A stretch of 10,680 nucleotides of DNA from Phycisphaerae bacterium (GTDB lineage: Bacteria; Planctomycetota; Phycisphaerae; Phycisphaerales; SM1A02): NCBI GenBank assembly GCA_002862325.1, contig PKCT01000027.1:1-10680 (forward strand). Direction: 5' to 3'. The position numbers and the translations under genes are program-made. The notes below the pieces were generated by a model that saw only the letters and a list, made by a program, of their open reading frames with translations, did not search any database and was not told the origin of the DNA. Shown piece after piece: positions 6,263 to 10,680 of the stretch (position 1 is the first letter of the stretch; each line of letters begins with the position of its first letter).

Positions 6263-8674
6263 ATGAAGAATCAGAAGACTCGCTGTTATTGGACGTCAAT
6301 GATGTCCGCGATGGTCCTCGTGGGCATTGGCTTCGCGCGTCCTGCAGATGCCGCGGACATTCGGGTGCCGGAGGATGTTTCGACCATCGAGGAAGCGGTG
6401 GAGGTGGCCGAATCGGGCGACACGATCCTGATCGCCCCCGGCGACTTCATGCTCGAGGACCAGCTGGTGCTCGGTGACAAGCTGCTGCGAGTGAGCGGCA
6501 CCCTGGTCGACGGGGAACTTGCGACCAGCCTCTCAGGCAACGGGTTCTCGAGAGTGATGGACATCGACAACGTGTCCGGACAGAGCTTCCAGATCCAGAA
6601 TCTGCACTTCGCGGACGGAAATCAATCGAGTGGTGGCCACGTACGCGTCAGGAACGGCGCGGTCGAGTTCTTCTCATGCCTGTTCTCCAACGGCCTGTCA
6701 TCCTTCTCAGGCGGGGCGGTCATTACGGAGAATTCCTCGAATGTCCAGTTCAATGGTTGCACCTTCAGGAACAACCGATCCAACGCAGCCGGCGGCGCGA
6801 TCTTCGTGGATGATGAGAGCCTCGTCGTACTAAATGAATGCGACGTTCGAAACAACAGTGCCCAAGACCTTGGAGGCGGCATCTTTGTGAATGGTCTAGG
6901 CAACGCCGTGCTTTCCGGAACGACGGTTTGTGGTAACACCCCCAATCAAATCGACGGCGCGTACATGAACAGCCCCGGAAGCCCCTCGATCATTTCGGCC
7001 CTCTGCAGCGACGACTGCGACGGCGTCGACTCGGATCAGGACGGCACCGAAGACTGCCTCGACGGCTGCCCCGACGACCCCGGCAAGACCGAGCCCGGCG
7101 ACTGCGGTTGCGGTGTCGCGGACACCGATTCCGACAGCGACGGCGTCGCCGACTGCCTCGACGGCTGCCCGGACGACCCCGACAAGACCGAACCCGGTGA
7201 CTGCGGTTGCGGCTTCGCCGAAATCGATTCCGACGGCGACGGCACGTCAGATTGCGTCGACCAATGTCCGAACGACCCGGACAAGACCGAACCAGGTGCT
7301 TGTGGTTGCGACGTTTCGGACCAAGATGCCGATTCCGACGGAACACCCGACTGCCTCGACGGATGCCCGGGGGATCCCGAGAAGACCGAGCCCGGAGAGT
7401 GTGGCTGCGGCATCGCGGACATCGATTCCGATCTCGACGGTGTACTTGACTGCTTCGATGGCTGCCCGAACGATCCCGACAAGGTCCAAGCTGGCGACTG
7501 CGGTTGCGGCGTCGCCGACGTAGACAGCGACTCCGATGGCGCACCCGACTGCGTCGACGATTGCCCGAACGATCCCGACAAGATCCTCGCGGGGCTGTGC
7601 GGATGCGGCGTCGCGGATGACGACACAGACGGCGATGGGACCGAGGATTGTCTAGACGGCTGCCCGAACGACCCCGACAAGCTCGAACCCGGAGACTGCG
7701 GATGCGGCGTCCCTGAAACGGACTCCGACGGAGACGGTGCGCCCGACTGCCTCGACAAGATCATATTGGTTCCCGACGACTTCACGACGATCGGTGCGGC
7801 GATCGCCGCCGCTCCCGACGGCTTCACGATCAAGGTGATGCCGGGCGTGTACAACGAGGCCGTCACCATCGCGAACCGCTCGCTGACCATCGAAGGCGAC
7901 CTTCTGGACCCTAGCCTCGTCGTCCTCGACGGTGTCGGACTCTCAAGCTCGATCGTATCGCTCCTCGATACCGGGGACGTTGACGACGTGAACCTCCGTG
8001 GACTGACGTTCAGGAATGGAACGAACGGGACGGACGTTTCCGGGGCCAGCCTCAGCGGCGGCGGCGTCTTCATGCAGGGCGGCTCGCCCACCCTCGAATT
8101 GTGCATCTTCGCCTCGAACGCCTCCAATCGCGGCGGCGCCATCGCCATCCTCGCAGCCGAATCACCGCGATTCGTCGACTGCTCGTTCCTCGAGAACACC
8201 GGATTCGATTCGGGAGGTGCTTTGTTCGTGGACGGCACCGTAAACGCCGTGATCGAAGGATGCAGCTTTGAGGACAACATGACCGGCGGATCCGGCGGTG
8301 CACTGCTGGTCGCCAGCGGCACAGCGATGATCGATCGGTCGACGGTGACTCGCAACACCGCGGACGTCTCGGGTGGTGGCCTGATCGTGCTTCCCATCGG
8401 GTTCCTTTCGCTGCGAGCCACGGCGATCTGCAAGAACCAACCCGACCAGATCGCCGGTGAGTTCCAGGACCTGGGGGACAACGACATCTGCAGCGACGCG
8501 ACGTGTCCCGCGGACGTCAACCAGGATGGACGCGTCGACGGCACGGACCTTGGTGCGGTCTTCGTGGCATGGGGACCGTGCCCCGAACCCTGCAGCGCGG
8601 ACTTCAACGGCAATGGCGTCGTCGATGGTGCGGACCTGGGAACGATCTTCACGTCCTGGGGTCCCTGCCCCTGA
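6263..8674 (+). CDS. Secreted surface protein with two beta-helices flanking a TSP3-like calcium-repeat array and a dockerin-like tail
   Basis: An 803-residue exported protein. Signal peptide 1-31 (cleavage after PADA). Beta-helix 1 (~32-245) opens with the pectin-lyase-type cap VPEDVSTIEEAVEVAESGDT and ILIAPGDF and contains GGA-[IV]-F...N-x-C-x-F/V-x-N-N rungs. Residues 253-498 are calcium-binding thrombospondin-type-3-like repeats: seven exact 33-residue units of the form D-C-x-D-x-C-P-x-D-P-x-K...G-x-C-G-C, each with a D-x-D-x-D-G-x-x-D loop. Beta-helix 2 (~500-735) repeats the cap (VPDDFTTIGAAIAAAPDGFT) and ends the same way as helix 1. The C-terminus (748-803) is a dockerin-like pair ending in WGPCP. 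No catalytic residue set is evident, so binding, adhesion or a structural surface role is more likely than an enzyme; a lyase function is not excluded. The ATG is preceded by GAGGGAG about 10 bases upstream. Confidence 0.9.
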   Translation: MKNQKTRCYWTSMMSAMVLVGIGFARPADAADIRVPEDVSTIEEAVEVAESGDTILIAPGDFMLEDQLVLGDKLLRVSGTLVDGELATSLSGNGFSRVMDIDNVSGQSFQIQNLHFADGNQSSGGHVRVRNGAVEFFSCLFSNGLSSFSGGAVITENSSNVQFNGCTFRNNRSNAAGGAIFVDDESLVVLNECDVRNNSAQDLGGGIFVNGLGNAVLSGTTVCGNTPNQIDGAYMNSPGSPSIISALCSDDCDGVDSDQDGTEDCLDGCPDDPGKTEPGDCGCGVADTDSDSDGVADCLDGCPDDPDKTEPGDCGCGFAEIDSDGDGTSDCVDQCPNDPDKTEPGACGCDVSDQDADSDGTPDCLDGCPGDPEKTEPGECGCGIADIDSDLDGVLDCFDGCPNDPDKVQAGDCGCGVADVDSDSDGAPDCVDDCPNDPDKILAGLCGCGVADDDTDGDGTEDCLDGCPNDPDKLEPGDCGCGVPETDSDGDGAPDCLDKIILVPDDFTTIGAAIAAAPDGFTIKVMPGVYNEAVTIANRSLTIEGDLLDPSLVVLDGVGLSSSIVSLLDTGDVDDVNLRGLTFRNGTNGTDVSGASLSGGGVFMQGGSPTLELCIFASNASNRGGAIAILAAESPRFVDCSFLENTGFDSGGALFVDGTVNAVIEGCSFEDNMTGGSGGALLVASGTAMIDRSTVTRNTADVSGGGLIVLPIGFLSLRATAICKNQPDQIAGEFQDLGDNDICSDATCPADVNQDGRVDGTDLGAVFVAWGPCPEPCSADFNGNGVVDGADLGTIFTSWGPCP
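7055..7747 (+). repeat. In-frame tandem array, seven 99-bp units
   Basis: The Cys codons of D-C-(L/V/F)-D recur at residues 265, 298, 331, 364, 397, 430, 463 and 496 of the surface protein, always 33 codons apart, so seven full units of 99 bp lie here with a partial unit before. Units differ at many bases, mostly synonymous or conservative, with GACCCCGACAAGACCGA-like cores. It is a coding array, not a CRISPR or spacer repeat. Confidence 0.95.
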
Positions 8675-8747
8675 CCCCCCGGTGGTCTCCTGATGACGTC
8701 CGTGACATTACGATGTCGGGGAGTGCCATAGCAGGAGGACCGGAGAC

Positions 8748-9236
8748 ATGCCCGACGACCAAGGAACACGCACCCCGAAACATTGGCTCGTGAAGACTGA
8801 ACCCGACGTGTATTCGATCGACGATCTCAAGCGCGATCGGGTCACGGGTTGGGACGGAGTCCGAAACTACCAGGCCAGGAACTTCATGCGGGACGACATG
8901 AAGCGAGGGGATCTCGTCCTCATCTACCACTCCAACGCCAAGCCTCCCGGCGTCGCCGGCGTGGGTGAAGTGGCCAAGGAGAGCTATCCCGATCCGACGG
9001 CCTTCGATCGCAGCGACTCCCACTACGACCCAAAGTCCGACCCCGAGAACCCACGTTGGATGCAGGTCGATATCCGATTCAAGCGGAAGCTCAAGCGACT
9101 CATCCCCTTGGATGAGCTCCGAGACGTCCCTGCGCTTGCCAAGATGCCCCTTCTTCAGAGAGGGCAGCGACTCTCCGTTCAGCCGGTTACGAAGGCCCAG
9201 TTCGAGCGGATCCTGACGATGTCCGATAATAAATAG
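8748..9236 (+). CDS. EVE-domain protein (THYN1-like)
   Basis: A 162-residue protein made almost entirely of one EVE domain. It has the opening strand KHWLVKTEPDVYSIDDL, the pocket motif GWDGVRNYQARNFM, the strand MKRGDLVLIYHSNAKPPGVA then GVGEV, the DPKSDPENPRWMQVDI segment and the closing PLLQRGQRLSVQPVTKAQF. These are the family's most conserved parts. EVE domains are PUA-like and are thought to bind modified bases in nucleic acids; a stand-alone bacterial copy has no firmly established role. It is cytoplasmic. An AGGAGG about 11 bases ahead of the ATG is a strong ribosome binding site. It stands between two exported-protein genes, probably as its own unit. Confidence 0.93.
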   Translation: MPDDQGTRTPKHWLVKTEPDVYSIDDLKRDRVTGWDGVRNYQARNFMRDDMKRGDLVLIYHSNAKPPGVAGVGEVAKESYPDPTAFDRSDSHYDPKSDPENPRWMQVDIRFKRKLKRLIPLDELRDVPALAKMPLLQRGQRLSVQPVTKAQFERILTMSDNK

Positions 9237-9261
9237 CCCCGCTGGATCTGAAGCCGAGGTG

Positions 9262-9292
9262 TTTTTTTGACCTGCATTCGGCGAATTAGGTC
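9262..9292 (+). other. T7 tract followed by hairpin and palindrome
   Basis: TTTTTTT at 9262-9268 sits just 26 bases past the EVE stop and may end that transcript, though only a weak GCT/AGC stem precedes it. Directly after it, GACCT-GC-ATTC/GGC/GAAT-T-AGGTC (9269-9292) is a 9-bp imperfect hairpin, and TAGGTCGACCTA (9287-9298) is a perfect 12-base palindrome. The order (tract before stem) is not that of a plus-strand terminator; the palindrome could be an operator for the next gene. Confidence 0.3.
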
Positions 9293-9508
9293 GACCTAGC
9301 AAGATCCTGAGGCACATTAGAACCGTAGATCCTCGATAGTTCGCGGGCAAGATTTGCTTCCGTTGCACGCGTGATGATCTACCGGTCCTTCGAGCATCAC
9401 CTGAGCGTGCTCCGGGACGAGGGAAAAGGAAGCGACATACGAGCAGGCCACCTCGGTGGCAAGCGTGAGATCGATTCGACGATGTCACGTTGGGAAAAGG
9501 GATTCGTT

Positions 9509-10192
9509 ATGCGCTGTGCAATAACCACATCTGCAGTCATGGGGCTCGCATCGTTCGCCTCTGCTGAAGTCAGCCTGTTCTTCGAGGGGATGTCGAGCCA
9601 CGAGTCCATCCTCTACAACTACGCTGAGGGCGTCGAAATCGACGCCCCCGGCCGAAGTCCGAACAGATATGCGAAGGCAGGCGAGCTGAGATTCAGCTCC
9701 GGCAACGAAGAGTTGCACCTGTTCTGTATCGAACTCGTAGAACCTGTCTCAAGCCAATCCGAAATCTACACCCAGCAGAGCTTCACCTCCGGGAACGCTC
9801 TCTACGAGCAGGGCCAGATTCTCGCGTCGCTCTTCGACCAGTATTACCAGGAGGATGGCTTCGCCTCGTCAAGCGACGCCGCCGCCTTCGCGATGTTGAC
9901 CTGGGAGATCATGTCCGAGACCTACAGTGAGAACTTGAGCTTGGATGAGACGATCTCGCGGTTCAGCATGACGGAGGGCGCCGTGCAGTTCGGCAATACA
10001 TCCATCGCCGCGCAGACCAAGTTCGACGAAATGAAGCAGACCCTCGTGGCCCTCGACGACACGAGCGCATTGACGATCTATTCCAACAGCGACTACCAGA
10101 ACTTCGTTGGCTACAACATTCCGGCCCCCGGTGCAGTCGCCCTCCTAGCGATCGCGGGATTCACCGGCATGTCACGTCGCCGTCGCAGCTGA
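9509..10192 (+). CDS. Exported PEP-CTERM-like protein with a thioester-domain-like region
   Basis: A 227-residue protein. Signal peptide: MRCAITTSAVMGLASFASA (1-19). The C-terminus is a variant PEP-CTERM sorting signal: PAPG (205-208), a hydrophobic helix AVALLAIAGFTGM and the basic tail RRRRS, the form common in Phycisphaerae, expected to be processed by an exosortase-type system. The middle resembles thioester domains of surface adhesins: LHLFCIEL with Cys73, then a Tyr-rich helix (QGQILASLFDQYY) and AAAFAMLTWEIMSET. In typical members the last motif reads F-Q-x-A-x-W-E and its Gln bonds to the Cys; here the position is Ala128, so a thioester is doubtful. The start at 9509 is preferred because it gives a standard signal peptide and has AAAAGGG upstream; the frame is open back to 9371 (ATG at 9482 is another candidate). 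The protein is probably surface- or matrix-located. Confidence 0.8.
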   Translation: MRCAITTSAVMGLASFASAEVSLFFEGMSSHESILYNYAEGVEIDAPGRSPNRYAKAGELRFSSGNEELHLFCIELVEPVSSQSEIYTQQSFTSGNALYEQGQILASLFDQYYQEDGFASSSDAAAFAMLTWEIMSETYSENLSLDETISRFSMTEGAVQFGNTSIAAQTKFDEMKQTLVALDDTSALTIYSNSDYQNFVGYNIPAPGAVALLAIAGFTGMSRRRRS

Positions 10193-10258
10193 CCTCATCC
10201 CCCACCGACCGCCTCGCACGGATCGGTGTCAAACGATCATTCATTCCCACCCTCTCCG

Positions 10259-10286
10259 ACCACCTCGACGTTCTCGTCGAGGTGGT
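10259..10286. terminator. Perfect 12-bp hairpin between convergent genes
   Basis: ACCACCTCGACG (10259-10270), loop TTCT and CGTCGAGGTGGT (10275-10286) form a perfect 12-bp GC-rich stem with a 4-base loop. It sits between the ends of the PEP-CTERM-like gene (+) and the DUF1080 gene (-), the usual place of a bidirectional terminator. Only a weak T run (TTCTCGGTT) follows on the plus strand, and none on the minus strand. Confidence 0.6.
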
Positions 10287-10371
10287 TCTCGGTTGCCCAT
10301 GCGGAGTCCATCGGGACACATCGAGATCGGGATCATGCTTTCCGGAGCATCGATGCGACGTCGAGGTCCGG

Positions 10372-10680
10372 CTAGCCGTCTCCGTCCGCTTCTTCCGCCT
10401 CCCTCCACGCCACGATCGGGCGGAGCCGGATGTTCCGAAATTCGATGTGGGCGCCTTCGCTCTGCAGGGCGATCCGTCCCGGTATCTGCCGGCAATCGGA
10501 GGCTCGATTCTGCACCAGTCCGTTGACTTCGAGGGTTAGGTCGCCACGATCCAACCTGATCCGATAGCGGTTCCATTCACCGAGTGGTTCTTCATTGGAG
10601 TCGTGGGCCTTCACGGTCCTGCGACCGCTGGTCCGGGCCGGGTCGGTGACCATGCGGAAGTCGCCGATGTTCCAGATGTC
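10372..10680 (-). CDS. DUF1080 / 3-keto-disaccharide hydrolase-type protein, C-terminal part
   Basis: The last 102 residues of a minus-strand gene whose start lies beyond the right edge. It contains the family's typical final part: DIWNIGDFRMV at the edge, GEWNRYRIRLDRGDLTLEVNG, then NRASDC and PGRIALQSEGAHIEFRNIRL. These match the concanavalin-like DUF1080 domain, abundant in Planctomycetes and now linked in part to hydrolysis of 3-keto-glycosides. The conserved L-Q-S-E-G...I-E-F-R-N-I-R motif is intact. After the domain there is a short acidic tail (EAEEADGDG). It points toward the PEP-CTERM-like gene, with a hairpin in the gap. Signal peptide and active-site parts cannot be seen. Confidence 0.9.
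   Translation of the reverse strand, partial: DIWNIGDFRMVTDPARTSGRRTVKAHDSNEEPLGEWNRYRIRLDRGDLTLEVNGLVQNRASDCRQIPGRIALQSEGAHIEFRNIRLRPIVAWREAEEADGDG

Noticed and set aside
7055..7747. Regular repeats as a possible CRISPR array
   Set aside because: The 99-bp period is in frame, codes for calcium-binding units and has no constant-repeat/variable-spacer pattern.
8658..8678. GGGGTC...GACCCC inverted repeat at the end of the beta-helix gene
   Set aside because: It lies over the conserved WGPCP codons and stop, has a 9-base loop and no T tract, so it is explained by coding sequence.
8704..8717. GACAT-TACG-ATGTC inverted repeat ahead of the EVE gene
   Set aside because: A 5-bp stem of mixed composition is expected by chance in a window of this size.
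7036..8769. Long open frame (577 codons) on the minus strand across the beta-helix protein
   Set aside because: It is antisense to a strongly supported gene; its Ser/Pro/Arg-rich, repeat-bound sequence is the mirror of the Asp-rich tandem array in GC-rich DNA.
1..10680. A defence, mobile or secondary-metabolite system
   Set aside because: No nuclease, methylase, transposase, integrase, toxin-antitoxin pair or biosynthetic cluster motif was found; the EVE protein stands alone.

Overview
The window looks like a piece of a GC-rich planctomycete chromosome, most likely from the Phycisphaerae. Three things point there. Secreted proteins carry dockerin-like EF-hand pairs ending in W-G-P-C-P. One protein ends in a PAPG-type variant of the PEP-CTERM sorting signal followed by an RRRR tail. 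A DUF1080 (3-keto-disaccharide hydrolase) gene lies at the right edge. The taxonomy is inferred from protein style only; no rRNA, tRNA, mobile element, CRISPR array or phage gene was seen.

Left part (1-3077). A minus-strand run reads STAS/SpoIIAA-like protein, Fur-family metalloregulator, then a secreted alpha/beta-hydrolase (esterase or depolymerase type) that leaves the window at base 1. The hydrolase is unusual in carrying its dockerin-like segment directly after the signal peptide. The last two genes overlap by 14 bases, so they are probably co-transcribed. Divergent from them are a VOC (glyoxalase-fold) protein and a two-gene pair of unknown function: a 268-residue membrane-associated protein and a 68-residue single-pass membrane protein joined by an ATGA overlap.

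Centre (3128-8674). A minus-strand secreted hydrolase strongly resembles PETase/cutinase-type polyester hydrolases. It is divergent from a large secreted clan GH-A glycoside hydrolase with an Ig-like domain, a carbohydrate-binding-like sandwich and a dockerin-like tail. Next comes an 803-residue surface protein with two related beta-helices separated by seven exact 33-residue thrombospondin-type-3-like calcium-binding repeats, again with a dockerin-like tail.

Right part (8748-10680). A stand-alone EVE-domain protein is followed by a PEP-CTERM-type exported protein resembling thioester-domain adhesins but lacking the usual glutamine. A convergent, partial DUF1080 gene runs off the right edge, separated by a strong hairpin.

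Taken together this is a carbohydrate- and ester-degrading, surface-protein-rich chromosomal region. I see no defence or mobile system. The most interesting items are the PETase-like enzyme, the duplicated beta-helix/TSP3 protein, the degenerate thioester protein and the N-terminal dockerin on the left-edge esterase.
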